From Anoxybacillus tengchongensis (GTDB lineage: Bacteria > Bacillota > Bacilli > Bacillales > Anoxybacillaceae), in contig NZ_JACHES010000006.1 of the NCBI RefSeq assembly GCF_014201585.1, forward strand, positions 62,001 through 126,000: a stretch of DNA of 64,000 nucleotides. Reading direction: 5' to 3'. Shown here piece after piece: positions 49,425 to 59,080 of this stretch. The notes beneath the pieces were generated by a model. It made no database searches. It had not been told where the DNA came from and saw only the letters and a program-made list of their open reading frames with translations. The position numbers and the translations under genes were made by a program. The first letter of the stretch is position 1. The number at the start of each line of letters is the position of its first letter.

Positions 49425-49946
49425 CCCTTCTTGAAGAAGCTCTTCATCTAACTGTTCTAATTCCGCTTCAATATCTTCCTCTATTTCGTCTGATGATGTA
49501 TCAACGACCGCAATACGTACTTTTGTTTCTCCGATGACTTCTGCAACAAACTCCCGCTCTACTTCGACAGTTACTTTATTTCCGTTTGGAGCAATCGTAC
49601 ATTCTAAACAATTTGGTTGTTGAACAACGCGTGCAATCACTTCTTGTTCTTCACTAATAAGCTCTTCATTACGATACTTTAACGGAATCATATCGGTGTA
49701 CGATACTGTCTCTGTAAGCACTTCCGTTTTTGTATTATCGTTGTACGAATACCAAACATTCACATCATACTTGCCATGAATTTCAACATTGCGATCTACC
49801 TTTTTTGCTTCGTACCGATGATTAATAATCCAACAACCGAGCACGCTCGTTGGACGATGTTGAGCGGAAACCGTATGCGTCGATTGCGTAAACTTTCGGC
49901 CTTTTCCCACAACCGCCTTTGTGATAATCTCTCTGTATTGGGACAT
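49410..49946 (-). CDS. cotE: Outer spore coat morphogenetic protein CotE
   Basis: 178 residues. The conserved N-terminal region reads [17 protein letters not shown] and [19 protein letters not shown]; the C-terminus is strongly acidic ([20 protein letters not shown]), as in B. subtilis CotE (181 residues). It organises assembly of the outer coat around the forespore from the mother cell. ATG at 49946 follows GAGGAGGG. It is upstream of mutS on the same strand. Confidence 0.95.
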   Translation of the reverse strand: MSQYREIITKAVVGKGRKFTQSTHTVSAQHRPTSVLGCWIINHRYEAKKVDRNVEIHGKYDVNVWYSYNDNTKTEVLTETVSYTDMIPLKYRNEELISEEQEVIARVVQQPNCLECTIAPNGNKVTVEVEREFVAEVIGETKVRIAVVDTSSDEIEEDIEAELEQLDEELLQEGSNKN

Positions 49947-50075
49947 GAAACAAACCCTCCTCAAAAATGCATTGTTCATTTTATCCTATGCATGAGAAAC
50001 ATAAAAGTGTACATAAAAAAACAATCATTCCGTATAGTTCATTGTATGCAACTCATTCGAAATATGTACAAAAAA

Positions 50076-50110
50076 CATAAAAAAGAGCCCATATAAAATG
50101 GACTCTTTAA
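50076..50110 (-). terminator. Terminator of miaB-ricA
   Basis: On the minus strand AAAGAGTCCAT and TATGGGCTCTTTT form a stem with one wobble. T-rich sequence follows. Confidence 0.75.
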
Positions 50111-50538
50111 TGACAATGTCCGCAATGGCTATGTTTCACTTGAGCGCCTGTTTCTCCTCGCAACACATCTCCGCCCGTTGATGTAATAATTTCATCTGTT
50201 ACTGTCTTTGAAATAGTGGAAGCAACAAGTTGCAATAAATCGTTAATTTCTACTTGCGATTGTTTAAATTGTTCCACAATTGGAATTTCTGAGAGCTGTT
50301 CGTAAATGTCATCAATTTCTGCTTCTACTTTTTTTAATGCTTCAACTTTGCCGTAATGTTGCAAATTTACAGCTTGTTTTTGTAATGATTTCATTTTAGA
50401 AATCATCGTGCGCACTTTTTCATTTTCATGAATTTTCGCTTCTGCTTGTTTAAAAATCTCTACTTCTTCTGTTTCAGCAATCATTTTAGCCAATTCTTTT
50501 GCTTTTTGTACGATGTCATCTTTCGTATATTTCGCCAC
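50107..50538 (-). CDS. ricA: RicA (YmcA) RNA-processing and development regulator
   Basis: 143 residues of the YlbF/YmcA family: a long helical core (AKELAKMIAETEEVEIFKQ, KMKSLQKQAVNLQHYGK) and a C-terminal HSHCGHCH whose cysteines can hold the iron-sulfur cluster of the RicA-RicF-RicT complex. The complex works with RNase Y in mRNA maturation and promotes competence, biofilm formation and sporulation. The start is GTG at 50538, one base after the miaB stop, with AGGTGA upstream. Confidence 0.92.
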   Translation of the reverse strand: MAKYTKDDIVQKAKELAKMIAETEEVEIFKQAEAKIHENEKVRTMISKMKSLQKQAVNLQHYGKVEALKKVEAEIDDIYEQLSEIPIVEQFKQSQVEINDLLQLVASTISKTVTDEIITSTGGDVLRGETGAQVKHSHCGHCH

Positions 50539-50539
50539 G

Positions 50540-52120
50540 TTATTTCACCTCAATCGTTTCTTCTACCATTTCTCCGTTTAACGTCCATGTTTTCGCCTCT
50601 GTAATTCGTACTTTTACAAGTTGACCAATTGCTGACTTAGGACCAACGAAGTTAACAAGCTTGTTTTTACGTGTATATCCAGCGAGAACATTCGGGTTGT
50701 TTTTACTTTCCCCTTCTACTAATACTTCGACAACTTGCCCCTCGTACTCCTTCATTTTTCTCGCAGAAATTTCGTTCACTAATGCATTTAATCGTTGTAA
50801 ACGTTCTTTTTTCACTTCCATCGGTACGTTGTCGACCATTTTTGCTGCTGGCGTCCCTTCACGTGGCGAGTAAATGAACGTAAATGCAGAATCAAATTCT
50901 ACCTCACGATATAGCGACAACGTTTCTTCAAACTGCTCGTCTGTTTCATTCGGAAAACCGACAATGATGTCTGTTGTGAGCGCTACACCAGGAATTGCTT
51001 CTTTAATTTTGCGAACAAGCTCTAAATATTGTTCACGTGTATATTTACGTGCCATCATTTTTAACACTTCACTACTTCCCGATTGAACCGGTAAGTGAAT
51101 GTGCTCCACTAAATTTCCGCCTTTCGCTAACACTTCGATTAAACGGTCATCAAAATCACGTGGATGACTTGTTGTGAAACGAATACGTGGAATATCAATT
51201 TTACGTAATTCATCCATTAAATCACCAAGACCATATTTCATATCAGTAAAATCTTTTCCATACGCATTCACGTTTTGACCTAAAAGCGTAATTTCCTTAT
51301 ATCCTTGTGCTGCTAAATGCCGCACTTCTTGAATAATATCTTCTGGACGACGGCTCCGTTCTTTTCCGCGCGTATACGGAACGATGCAGTACGTACAAAA
51401 CTTATCGCAACCGTACATAATATTAACCCATGCTTTAATATTTCCTTTGCGCACTTTTGGTAAGTTTTCGATAACGTCGCCTTCTTTTGACCATACTTCA
51501 ACAACCATTTCTTTTGACATGTACGCCTCTTTCAAAATATACGGAAGACGATGAATATTATGCGTACCGAAAATCATATCAACGTATTGGAATTGTTTTA
51601 AAATTTTATTGACGACCGATTCTTCTTGCGACATACAGCCACATACACCGAGCAATAAATCAGGATTGTTTTGCTTCAACGGCTTTAAGTGACCAATTTC
51701 TCCGAATACTTTATTCTCCGCATTTTCACGAATCGCACACGTATTTAATAAAATGACGTTGGCATCTTCTGGACGATCCGTCGGCTCATAACCGAGCGCC
51801 ATAAAAATTCCAGCCATCACTTCTGTGTCGTGCTCATTCATTTGACAGCCGTACGTACGAATGTAAAATTTACGGCCGTTCCCCATACCGCGAAACTCTT
51901 CTGGAATCGAAAAATCTTTATGATATTTCACTTCCTCTTTCCCGCGTTTTTTCGCCTCTTTTAAAGATGGTGGCACAAATACAGTTGAAAAATATTTTTC
52001 ATAGTCTTGACTCGTTTTTTGCTTTAAACGTTGCAAATTTTCATCCAAAGCGGATTTTTTGTCCGTTGGATGATCAGTTTCAATTTGTGCTGTGTACTGT
52101 AAACGTTGTTTTTCGTTCAT
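50540..52120 (-). CDS. miaB: tRNA methylthiotransferase MiaB
   Basis: 526 residues. The N-terminal UPF0004 domain has [13 protein letters not shown] and further cluster cysteines in [16 protein letters not shown] and GVCGCMSQ. The radical-SAM core has [17 protein letters not shown] (CxxxCxxC), and a C-terminal TRAM domain follows ([11 protein letters not shown]). It converts i6A37 to ms2i6A37 in tRNA, using the product of MiaA. As in other Bacillus it has an N-terminal extension of about 70 residues. It is co-transcribed with ricA. Confidence 0.96.
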   Translation of the reverse strand: MNEKQRLQYTAQIETDHPTDKKSALDENLQRLKQKTSQDYEKYFSTVFVPPSLKEAKKRGKEEVKYHKDFSIPEEFRGMGNGRKFYIRTYGCQMNEHDTEVMAGIFMALGYEPTDRPEDANVILLNTCAIRENAENKVFGEIGHLKPLKQNNPDLLLGVCGCMSQEESVVNKILKQFQYVDMIFGTHNIHRLPYILKEAYMSKEMVVEVWSKEGDVIENLPKVRKGNIKAWVNIMYGCDKFCTYCIVPYTRGKERSRRPEDIIQEVRHLAAQGYKEITLLGQNVNAYGKDFTDMKYGLGDLMDELRKIDIPRIRFTTSHPRDFDDRLIEVLAKGGNLVEHIHLPVQSGSSEVLKMMARKYTREQYLELVRKIKEAIPGVALTTDIIVGFPNETDEQFEETLSLYREVEFDSAFTFIYSPREGTPAAKMVDNVPMEVKKERLQRLNALVNEISARKMKEYEGQVVEVLVEGESKNNPNVLAGYTRKNKLVNFVGPKSAIGQLVKVRITEAKTWTLNGEMVEETIEVK

Positions 52121-52201
52121 CGTTATTTCTCCTTTCTTTTATTCGCACGTGCACACTAACATAGTATATTATTTTCCGGACTTTTAAACAATGTTTTTCC
52201 A

Positions 52202-52236
52202 TAAAAAAGAGGATGGCTTTCACCACCCTCTTTTCT
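52202..52236 (-). terminator. Terminator of korAB
   Basis: On the minus strand AGAGGGTGG and CCATCCTCT form a 9-bp stem with one wobble, followed by TTTTTTA. Confidence 0.8.
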
Positions 52237-52239
52237 TTC

Positions 52240-53106
52240 TTACATAAATTCTCCCACAAGTTGATCGAATTTTTCTTTACTAATTGTTAAATCCGCTTCT
52301 GTCAGCGGTTTTTCGCTGTAACCTGGCACAAGGTCTTGATATGATTTACGCTCTTTATTTTGATAAATAAGCCCTGTAACGAGTCCTTTATGTTTCATTA
52401 ACGTTTGCATCGCCATTTCGCGATTAGATGGATCATACCCTTCAATAGAACTCAAACTCGTTAAATTGTCTTTAAACCAATCGTATGTGTTCACTTTATT
52501 GTACGTGACGCAAGGGCTAAATACGTTAATGAGCGAGAACCCTTTATGCTTCATTCCTTCTTCAATTAATTGCGTCAATTCTTTTAAGTCGCTAGAAAAG
52601 CTTTGAGCGACAAACGTTGCTCCTGCAGTTAACGCCATTTCCATAATCGACAATGCTGGTTCAACTGAACCTTGTGGCGTACTTTTCGTTTTAAAGCCCA
52701 CTTCACTACGCGGTGATGTTTGACCTTTTGTTAAACCATAAATTTGGTTGTCCATGACGATGTACGTAATGTCGATATTACGACGAATCGCATGAATCGT
52801 ATGTCCCATTCCGATCGCAAATCCATCACCGTCACCACCAGCAGCAATGACAGTCAAGTCGCGATTGGCCATTTTCACCCCTTGAGCAATTGGGAGTGCC
52901 CGACCGTGAACACCGTGAAAACCGTATGAATTAATGTAACCAGAAATACGCCCGGAACAACCAATTCCAGATACAACAACAAGCTCATGTGGTTCAAGTC
53001 CAACGTTGGCAGCTGCGCGTTGAATGGCTGCTTGCACGGAAAAGTCACCACAACCTGGACACCAGTTCGGTTTAATGTTATTTCGGAAATCTTTAAATGT
53101 CGCCAT
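52240..53106 (-). CDS. korB: 2-oxoacid:ferredoxin oxidoreductase, beta subunit
   Basis: 288 residues. The cluster cysteines are in KPNWCPGCGDFSVQ and GIGCSGRISGYIN, with a further Cys in FSPCVTYN. The thiamine diphosphate motif is AAGGDGDGFAIGMGHTIHA (about 90-108) with DNQIYGLTKGQTSP. Together with the alpha subunit it converts 2-oxoglutarate (or another 2-oxoacid) and CoA to acyl-CoA, reducing ferredoxin. ATG at 53106 lies two bases after the alpha stop; an upstream start overlapping alpha is possible. Confidence 0.92.
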   Translation of the reverse strand: MATFKDFRNNIKPNWCPGCGDFSVQAAIQRAAANVGLEPHELVVVSGIGCSGRISGYINSYGFHGVHGRALPIAQGVKMANRDLTVIAAGGDGDGFAIGMGHTIHAIRRNIDITYIVMDNQIYGLTKGQTSPRSEVGFKTKSTPQGSVEPALSIMEMALTAGATFVAQSFSSDLKELTQLIEEGMKHKGFSLINVFSPCVTYNKVNTYDWFKDNLTSLSSIEGYDPSNREMAMQTLMKHKGLVTGLIYQNKERKSYQDLVPGYSEKPLTEADLTISKEKFDQLVGEFM

Positions 53107-53108
53107 GT

Positions 53109-54845
53109 TTAAAACAACTCCTTGCATTTTGTATAAACTTCGTGCGGTAAGAACGGGTTGCCATCATATTTCAACACGTTAAATACTTTCTCAGCATGTC
53201 CAACGTTCATTTTTAAAATGTTGGCAAGTTGTCCTGTTGCATTATTTTCAACAACAACAACTTTTTTCGCTGATTGCACGAGCGGCAACATGTCTTCAGT
53301 TGGGAACGGATGAATGAGACGAACGTGTGCATGGTTTACTTTGATACCATCTCGCTCTAAACGTTCCATCGCTTCTTCAATCGCTCCACGCGTGGAGTTA
53401 AACCCAACGATTAATAAATCCGCTTCTTCATGCTTCACATGTTTATGAACTGGTGTCGGGAATTGAATATGTTTTAGTTTGCGTAAACGCTTATCCATTT
53501 GCGAAATACGATTCGCTGCTACTTCAGAAGGACGACCCGTTTCATCGTGCTCCACGCCTGTGACGTGATGAATGCCATTTTTCATTCCAGGCAATACACG
53601 CGGTGACACGCCGTCTTCTGTCACTTCATATCGTTTAAAACAACCTTTGTCTGGAATTTCAGGAAGCTCCCCTGTTACGAGCTTGCCACGACGAATTTCA
53701 ATTTTGTCGTATTCTAGCGGTTCAACAGTTTGCTTACCTAGCGAAAGTTGCAAGTCTGTTAAAACGATGACTGGACATTGATACTCTTCTGCAATATTAA
53801 ACGCTTCAACCATATCGTAAAACGCTTCTTGCACAGTACTCGGCGCCATGACAACTTTCGGAATTTCCCCGTGCGTACCGTAAATCATTGCCATTAAATC
53901 TGACTGTTCTTGTTTTGTCGGAAGACCTGTGCTTGGACCACCGCGCTGCGTATCAACAATGACAATTGGTGTTTCTGTAATTCCAGCTAATCCGATCGCT
54001 TCCATCATAAGCGAAAGACCAGGTCCAGCGGAAGCTGTCAACGTGCGTACACCCGCATAGTTTGCGCCAATAGCCATTGTACAAGCTGCGATTTCATCTT
54101 CTGTTTGAATGACTGTGCCACCGAACTGTGGAAGCTTTTTAATTAAGTATTCCATAATTTCAGATGCTGGCGTAATTGGGTAAGCCGCCATAAAACGAGC
54201 GCCACCAGCAAGTGCGCCAAGCGCAATTGCATCGTTTCCAATCATAAACATTCTCTTTTTTCCATCTGCCTTATCAAGTTGCATTAATTGAATGTTGTCA
54301 CCAAGTTGTTCACGCATAAACTGAGCGCCCGCTCTGATCGCTTCCATGTTTTTAGCAACGACTTGTTCACCTTTGCGACCGAAAATCTCCTGAACGACCC
54401 CTTCATATACGCTAATATCGAGACCGAGTACTGCGCTAGAAGCTCCGACTGCAACCATGTTTTTCATTAACGCTGTTCCTAATTCTGTTGCGATATCTGT
54501 AAATGGAACCGCATACAACGTAGCTTTTGACTCATCGGGAATTGTAGGATTAAACTTCGCGTCTGCAATGACGATCCCACCTTGACGCAACTCGTGAAAG
54601 TTAAAATCAATTGTCTCTTGGTCAAAAGCTACTAATATATCAAGATCATCGGCAATCGAACGAACTTGTGTTGTGCTAACACGAATTTTATTGTTCGTGT
54701 GACCACCTTTAATTCGAGATGAAAAGTGGCGATAACCGTATAAATAGTAGCCTAGTCGGTTGAGCGCAATGGAGAATATCTCTCCCGTACTTTCAATACC
54801 TTCCCCTTGTTGTCCTCCAACTTTCCATGAAAGTTGACTAATCAT
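53109..54845 (-). CDS. korA: 2-oxoacid:ferredoxin oxidoreductase, alpha (gamma-alpha fused) subunit
   Basis: 578 residues. The gamma domain (about 1-180) begins KVGGQQGEGIESTGEIFS, and the alpha domain (about 200-575) has AYPITPASEIMEYLIKKLP, QTEDEIAACTMAIGANYAG and TASAGPGLSLMMEAIGLA. The gamma-alpha fusion is the KorA type found in many Bacilli and actinobacteria. It is oxygen-tolerant in several species. The promoter upstream carries a cre-like sequence. Confidence 0.92.
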   Translation of the reverse strand: MISQLSWKVGGQQGEGIESTGEIFSIALNRLGYYLYGYRHFSSRIKGGHTNNKIRVSTTQVRSIADDLDILVAFDQETIDFNFHELRQGGIVIADAKFNPTIPDESKATLYAVPFTDIATELGTALMKNMVAVGASSAVLGLDISVYEGVVQEIFGRKGEQVVAKNMEAIRAGAQFMREQLGDNIQLMQLDKADGKKRMFMIGNDAIALGALAGGARFMAAYPITPASEIMEYLIKKLPQFGGTVIQTEDEIAACTMAIGANYAGVRTLTASAGPGLSLMMEAIGLAGITETPIVIVDTQRGGPSTGLPTKQEQSDLMAMIYGTHGEIPKVVMAPSTVQEAFYDMVEAFNIAEEYQCPVIVLTDLQLSLGKQTVEPLEYDKIEIRRGKLVTGELPEIPDKGCFKRYEVTEDGVSPRVLPGMKNGIHHVTGVEHDETGRPSEVAANRISQMDKRLRKLKHIQFPTPVHKHVKHEEADLLIVGFNSTRGAIEEAMERLERDGIKVNHAHVRLIHPFPTEDMLPLVQSAKKVVVVENNATGQLANILKMNVGHAEKVFNVLKYDGNPFLPHEVYTKCKELF

Positions 54846-54965
54846 GTCTTACACCCCTTTAAAGTTCCATCAATTGTGACGTAACATTGTACGATTATAA
54901 GTGTAGCACTTTTCCAAAAAAAGCTCTACCATTTCGCTTAATAAATTTTTTGAAAAATTTCATAT

Positions 54966-55007
54966 ACTAAACGCTTTCATTCTAGCCCTATTGCAAAAAA
55001 ATTGCAA
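54966..55007 (-). promoter_or_regulatory. korAB promoter with a cre-like site
   Basis: On the minus strand TTGCAA (55002-55007), a 17-base spacer and TAGAAT (54979-54984) form a promoter. Next to the -10 lies ATGAAAGCGTTTAGT (54966-54980), a cre half-match with one perfect half and a degenerate second half. Between this and korA about 120 bases of leader hold no clear element. Confidence 0.55.
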
Positions 55008-55046
55008 CATATTTGTTACAAAAATGTGAATTTTTCTTCCGATTTT

Positions 55047-55970
55047 TTATTGAGGAATTCGCTCATAAAAATTGCAAAACAAAAATTTTTTCACTTGTTC
55101 TTCTTTAAAATGTTTTAGCAACTCATTAATGAAATGGGTGTAATGGGAAACATTTGCTAATTGATCAACTGTGTCAAAAATGCCATCAAAATCAGACCCA
55201 AAACCAATATGATTTTCCCCACCTAATGAACAAATATGGTCGATATGGCGCAATACATCTGTTACGGTCGTTGTTTGCGTGTCATGACGTAAAAATTGTG
55301 GAACAAACGTCACACCGATGACTCCGTTTTTCTTAATGAGAGCTTGAATTTGATCATCGCGCAAATTGCGAGGATGCGGGCAAAGCGTATACGCATTTGA
55401 ATGCGAAGCAATCGGATAATGGGCTAATTCAATGACATCCCAAAATGCTCGTTCACTTAAATGTGACACATCTGTCCAGCATTGTTGTTCGTTCAATAAA
55501 TGAACAACTTCTTTACCAAATTGTGTTAAACCTCCCCCTCGTTGCTCGAGCGCCCCATCCGCTACCATATTCGCATCATTCCACGTTAAACCAACAGAAC
55601 GAACACCTAGTCGAAGAAGTGTACGCAGTTGCGTTAAACTTTCACCAATGGCTTCACATCCTTCTAATGTGAGCATAGCTCCAATTTCATTCGGCTGTAA
55701 TTGATCAATTTCTTTTTTTGAGCGAACAACTTTCATATGTGGCTGTGACACAATCTTCTCATAAAAATAATCAATCATCTCTAACGCTACAAAAAAACGT
55801 GACTCAGGTCTTACATGTTTTGGGATATAAATCGCAAATCCTTGTACAGTTACACCAGCCTGCTTTAGTCCATCATATGTTACATGCAATGATGAGCTAC
55901 TTTCAAATGATAAATCTTGATCACAAAATATTTGATATAACACATCACAATGGGCATCAAATATACGCAC
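55047..55970 (-). CDS. Membrane-dipeptidase-type (M19) peptidase
   Basis: 307 residues of the renal dipeptidase family. The zinc ligands include His and Asp in RIFDAHCDVLY at the N-terminus, Glu in LTLEGCEAIG (about 112), and His in YPIASHSNAYTLCPHPRN (about 190-210). GFGSDFDGI lies near residue 270. It should cleave dipeptides, including D-Ala type; there is no signal peptide, so it is cytoplasmic. I prefer GTG at 55970, seven bases after GGAGG; ATG at 55976 is nearly on top of the site. Confidence 0.85.
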   Translation of the reverse strand: MRIFDAHCDVLYQIFCDQDLSFESSSSLHVTYDGLKQAGVTVQGFAIYIPKHVRPESRFFVALEMIDYFYEKIVSQPHMKVVRSKKEIDQLQPNEIGAMLTLEGCEAIGESLTQLRTLLRLGVRSVGLTWNDANMVADGALEQRGGGLTQFGKEVVHLLNEQQCWTDVSHLSERAFWDVIELAHYPIASHSNAYTLCPHPRNLRDDQIQALIKKNGVIGVTFVPQFLRHDTQTTTVTDVLRHIDHICSLGGENHIGFGSDFDGIFDTVDQLANVSHYTHFINELLKHFKEEQVKKFLFCNFYERIPQ

Positions 55971-55983
55971 AATCATCCCTCCA

Positions 55984-56024
55984 CAAAAATAACCTGTTTG
56001 CTTGTGTAGCAAACAGGTTTATTT
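55984..56024 (-). terminator. Terminator of spoVS
   Basis: On the minus strand AAACCTGTTTGC and GCAAACAGGTT form an 11-bp stem followed by ATTTTTG. Confidence 0.8.
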
Positions 56025-56027
56025 GTA

Positions 56028-56288
56028 TTAACGCGGCTCCACAATAAGCTTGATTGCTGTCCGCTCTTCCCCATCAATTTCAATGTCCGTAAATGCAGGA
56101 ATACAAATAAGATCAACTCCGCTCGGTGCTACAAATCCTCGCGCGATCGCTACTGCCTTAACGGCTTGATTTAATGCACCTGCGCCAATTGCTTGAATTT
56201 CAGCTGCACCGCGTTCTCTCAACACGCCTGCAAGTGCACCAGCTACGGAATTAGGATTAGACTTTGCTGAAACTTTTAATATTTCCAT
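56028..56288 (-). CDS. spoVS: Stage V sporulation protein S
   Basis: 86 residues with the invariant family sequence: MEILKVSAKSNPNSVAGALA, then IQAIGAGALNQAVKAVAIA and TAIKLIVEPR. This Alba-like fold probably binds nucleic acid and helps completion of septum formation and coat assembly in sporulation. AGGAGGAGC precedes the ATG. A sigma-H promoter is visible upstream, and ymdB precedes it as in B. subtilis. Confidence 0.97.
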   Translation of the reverse strand: MEILKVSAKSNPNSVAGALAGVLRERGAAEIQAIGAGALNQAVKAVAIARGFVAPSGVDLICIPAFTDIEIDGEERTAIKLIVEPR

Positions 56289-56346
56289 TTCTAGCTCCTC
56301 CTCATTTCTAACAATTGCTTGTAAAAAAAGTTGTACTGTTCATTAT

Positions 56347-56376
56347 ATATTCGACCCTGTTTGCTTGTATTCCTGC
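56347..56376 (-). promoter_or_regulatory. Sigma-H promoter of spoVS
   Basis: On the minus strand GCAGGAATA (56368-56376), a 12-base spacer and GTCGAATAT (56347-56355) fit the sigma-H consensus RNAGGAWWW / RNNGAATWW at every defined base. Confidence 0.8.
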
Positions 56377-56415
56377 TACTATATGTATTTTTTCTGAAAA
56401 ATCTTAAAAGAGGAA

Positions 56416-57210
56416 CTAGTCAAAATACGGATGGTCGTCATTGATCATAATCCGTTGAATCGATTTCGTTTTTCCGCTTTTTTCATCTACCTCAATGAGC
56501 ACAGCATTCAACTGCGCGCGACCTGTTGTGACTTCAAACCGAACCGGTAAACCCGTTAAAAATTTGCGTAATACCGCCTCACGATCTACTCCTAAAACCC
56601 CATCATAAGGACCCGTCATACCGACATCGGTAATATAACCTGTTCCGTTTGGCAAAATGCGTGAGTCAGCCGTTTGAACGTGTGTATGCGTGCCAACAAC
56701 AGCGCTTACTCGCCCATCTAAATACCATCCCATTGCTTGTTTCTCACTCGTTGCTTCCGCATGAAAATCAACAAGAATGAAAGGAGTTCGCGCGAGCGCC
56801 ATTTCTACCAATTCGTCCGCTTTTTTAAATGGGCAATCAATCGCTGGCAAAAATGTTCTTCCTTGCAAATTGATTACTGCGACTTCATATCCCTCTACTT
56901 GAATAAACACGATCCCTTTTCCAGGTGTACCTGCTGGAAAATTTGCCGGACGGACAAGTACTTTCGCTTGATCAATAAATTCGAAAATTTCACGATTATC
57001 CCACGAATGATTTCCAAGCGTCACCACATGTACTCCCATCTCTAAAAAACGGCGATATATTTTTTCGGTCATCCCTTTCCCACCAGCAGCATTTTCGCCG
57101 TTAACAACAATCACATGTGGCTTATATTTTGCCTTTAGTTTCGGGACGTATTCATCAACCATTTTTCTCCCCGGCTGTCCAACAACATCACCGATAAATA
57201 ATATTTTCAT
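56416..57210 (-). CDS. ymdB: YmdB-family metallophosphoesterase
   Basis: 264 residues. Metal-binding motifs are FIGDVVGQPGRK at the N-terminus, VNGENAAGGKGM, TLGNHSWDNREI, VDFHAEATSEKQ and GTHTHVQTAD. YmdB hydrolyses 2',3'-cyclic nucleotides and is needed for biofilm and nanotube formation in B. subtilis. It is encoded between rny and spoVS as expected. ATG at 57210 follows GAAAGGG. Confidence 0.94.
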   Translation of the reverse strand: MKILFIGDVVGQPGRKMVDEYVPKLKAKYKPHVIVVNGENAAGGKGMTEKIYRRFLEMGVHVVTLGNHSWDNREIFEFIDQAKVLVRPANFPAGTPGKGIVFIQVEGYEVAVINLQGRTFLPAIDCPFKKADELVEMALARTPFILVDFHAEATSEKQAMGWYLDGRVSAVVGTHTHVQTADSRILPNGTGYITDVGMTGPYDGVLGVDREAVLRKFLTGLPVRFEVTTGRAQLNAVLIEVDEKSGKTKSIQRIMINDDHPYFD

Positions 57211-57277
57211 CGTATTACCCTTTCTATACTCATGATTTCTATTTTTCAGTTTCGCACAAAATAAAGCGTTTATCAAT

Positions 57278-57316
57278 ACGAAAAAGCTACCCCATATGAG
57301 GAGTAGCTTTTATTTT
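57278..57316 (-). terminator. Terminator of rny
   Basis: On the minus strand AAAAGCTACTCC and GGGGTAGCTTTT form a 12-bp stem with one mismatch or wobble, followed by TTC. ymdB lies just beyond, so read-through is possible. Confidence 0.75.
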
Positions 57317-58866
57317 GCATATTCCACAGCCCGCGTTTCACGAATGACAGTAACTTTAATATGACCTGGGTAATCAAGCTCTTCTTCAATACGCTTGCGA
57401 ATATCACGTGCTAAACGATGCGCTTCCAAGTCATCAATTAGGTCTGGCTTGACCATAATACGAATTTCGCGCCCTGCTTGAATAGCATATGATTTTTCAA
57501 CCCCTTCATATGACTCAGCAATCTCTTCAAGCTTTTCAAGGCGACGAATATAGTTTTCTAATGTTTCGCTACGAGCACCTGGTCGAGCGGCTGATAACGC
57601 GTCTGCAGCAGCGACAAGAACAGCAATAATAGACGTTGGCTCCGTATCACCATGATGGGAAGCGATACTGTTAATGACAACCGGATGCTCTTTATATTTA
57701 GTTGCTAACTCTACACCAATTTCAACATGGCTTCCTTCTACTTCGTGGTCAACAGCTTTTCCGATGTCATGAAGAAGACCTGCTCGTCTTGCAAGCATCT
57801 CATCTTCTCCTAACTCAGCTGCCATTAAGCCAGCTAAGTATGCGACTTCCATCGAATGTTTAAGGACATTTTGTCCATAGCTTGTACGGAACTTCAATCG
57901 CCCTAAAATTTTAATTAAATCTGGGTGCAATCCGTGAACACCAACTTCGAACGTTGTTTGCTCTCCAACTTCACGAATATGCTCATCCACTTCTCTTCTC
58001 GCTTTTTCGACCATTTCTTCAATTCGCGCCGGATGAATACGCCCGTCTTGAACAAGCTTATCTAAAGCAAGTCTAGCCGTTTCGCGACGAATTGGGTCAA
58101 ATCCGGATAAAATTACCGCTTCTGGTGTATCATCGATAATTAAATCGATTCCCGTTAGCGTTTCTAGCGTCCGAATGTTACGCCCTTCGCGACCAATGAT
58201 ACGACCTTTCATTTCGTCATTTGGCAAGTTCACAACAGATACAGTCGTTTCTGCTACATGATCAGCAGCACAGCGTTGAATAGCAAGCGATAAAATTTCT
58301 TTTGCTTTTTTATCAGCTTCTTCTTTCACTTTCGTCTCTGCTTCTTTGACCATGAGCGCGATTTCATGAGAAAGTTCTTTCTCTACACGCTCTAAAATGA
58401 TTTGCCGTGCTTCCTCACGCGTCAAGTTAGAAATGCGCTCAAGTTCTGCTTGTTCTTTTCGAACGAGTTCTTCCACTTTGCTTTCCATCTCTTCAATATG
58501 CTGTTGTCTTTCATTGAGAGAATTCTCTTTTTTCTCAAGCAACGCCTCTCGTTTGTTTAAAGATTCGTCCTTTCGATCGAGATTCTCTTCCTTTTGTAAC
58601 AAACGATTTTCCTGTTTTTGTAATTCACTTCTTCGTTCGCGAATTTCTCGTTCTGCTTCCACGCGAAGTTTGTGAATTTCATCCTTTGCTTCAAGGAGAG
58701 CCTCTTTTTTCAATGCGTCTGCTTCTCGTTTCGCTTCTTCGATCATTTGCTTGGCAGCTGCTTGTGCACCACCAATTTTTGCCTCGGCAATGGATTTACG
58801 AACAAAAAAGCCAACAACTGCACCGACGACTAGGGCAAGCAAAGCGGAGATGATCGTTTCACCCAT
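57310..58866 (-). CDS. rny: Ribonuclease Y
   Basis: 518 residues. A membrane helix (about 5-24) anchors the protein; a long coiled coil (about 30-200) follows, then a KH domain with [15 protein letters not shown] (about 217-231), an HD domain with [17 protein letters not shown], and a C-terminal domain. It starts decay of many mRNAs and processes operon transcripts, acting with the RicA-RicF-RicT complex. ATG at 58866 has GAGGAGG seven bases upstream; a GTG three codons earlier is too close to it. Confidence 0.96.
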   Translation of the reverse strand: MGETIISALLALVVGAVVGFFVRKSIAEAKIGGAQAAAKQMIEEAKREADALKKEALLEAKDEIHKLRVEAEREIRERRSELQKQENRLLQKEENLDRKDESLNKREALLEKKENSLNERQQHIEEMESKVEELVRKEQAELERISNLTREEARQIILERVEKELSHEIALMVKEAETKVKEEADKKAKEILSLAIQRCAADHVAETTVSVVNLPNDEMKGRIIGREGRNIRTLETLTGIDLIIDDTPEAVILSGFDPIRRETARLALDKLVQDGRIHPARIEEMVEKARREVDEHIREVGEQTTFEVGVHGLHPDLIKILGRLKFRTSYGQNVLKHSMEVAYLAGLMAAELGEDEMLARRAGLLHDIGKAVDHEVEGSHVEIGVELATKYKEHPVVINSIASHHGDTEPTSIIAVLVAAADALSAARPGARSETLENYIRRLEKLEEIAESYEGVEKSYAIQAGREIRIMVKPDLIDDLEAHRLARDIRKRIEEELDYPGHIKVTVIRETRAVEYAK

Positions 58867-58968
58867 TGTCCTCACCTCCTCTTGCTATAAATTCGTTACT
58901 TCATCAATGTCGGCATGTACATTGCAATCATTCAACATACACTTCAAAATTGTCAAATATACATGTAC

Positions 58969-58997
58969 ATTTTAAAGGTGACCTTTCATATTGTCAA
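58969..58997 (-). promoter_or_regulatory. Promoter of rny
   Basis: On the minus strand TTGACA (58992-58997), a 17-base spacer and TAAAAT (58969-58974). The leader of about 95 bases contains nothing else I recognise. Confidence 0.65.
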
Positions 58998-59047
58998 GGC
59001 TTGTCATTGTGGGAAAGCGTTTCATATGGTTCAAATTACAAAATAAA

Positions 59048-59080
59048 ACAAAAAGAGACACAACGTGCCTCTTTTTACTC
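59048..59080 (-). terminator. Terminator of recA
   Basis: On the minus strand AAAAAGAGGCAC and GTGTCTCTTTTT form a 12-bp stem with one wobble, followed by a T-rich run. Confidence 0.8.

Noticed and set aside
54846-55046. Possible riboswitch upstream of korA
   Set aside because: The 200-base gap holds a promoter and cre-like site, but I could fold no aptamer-like structure or terminator in the leader.
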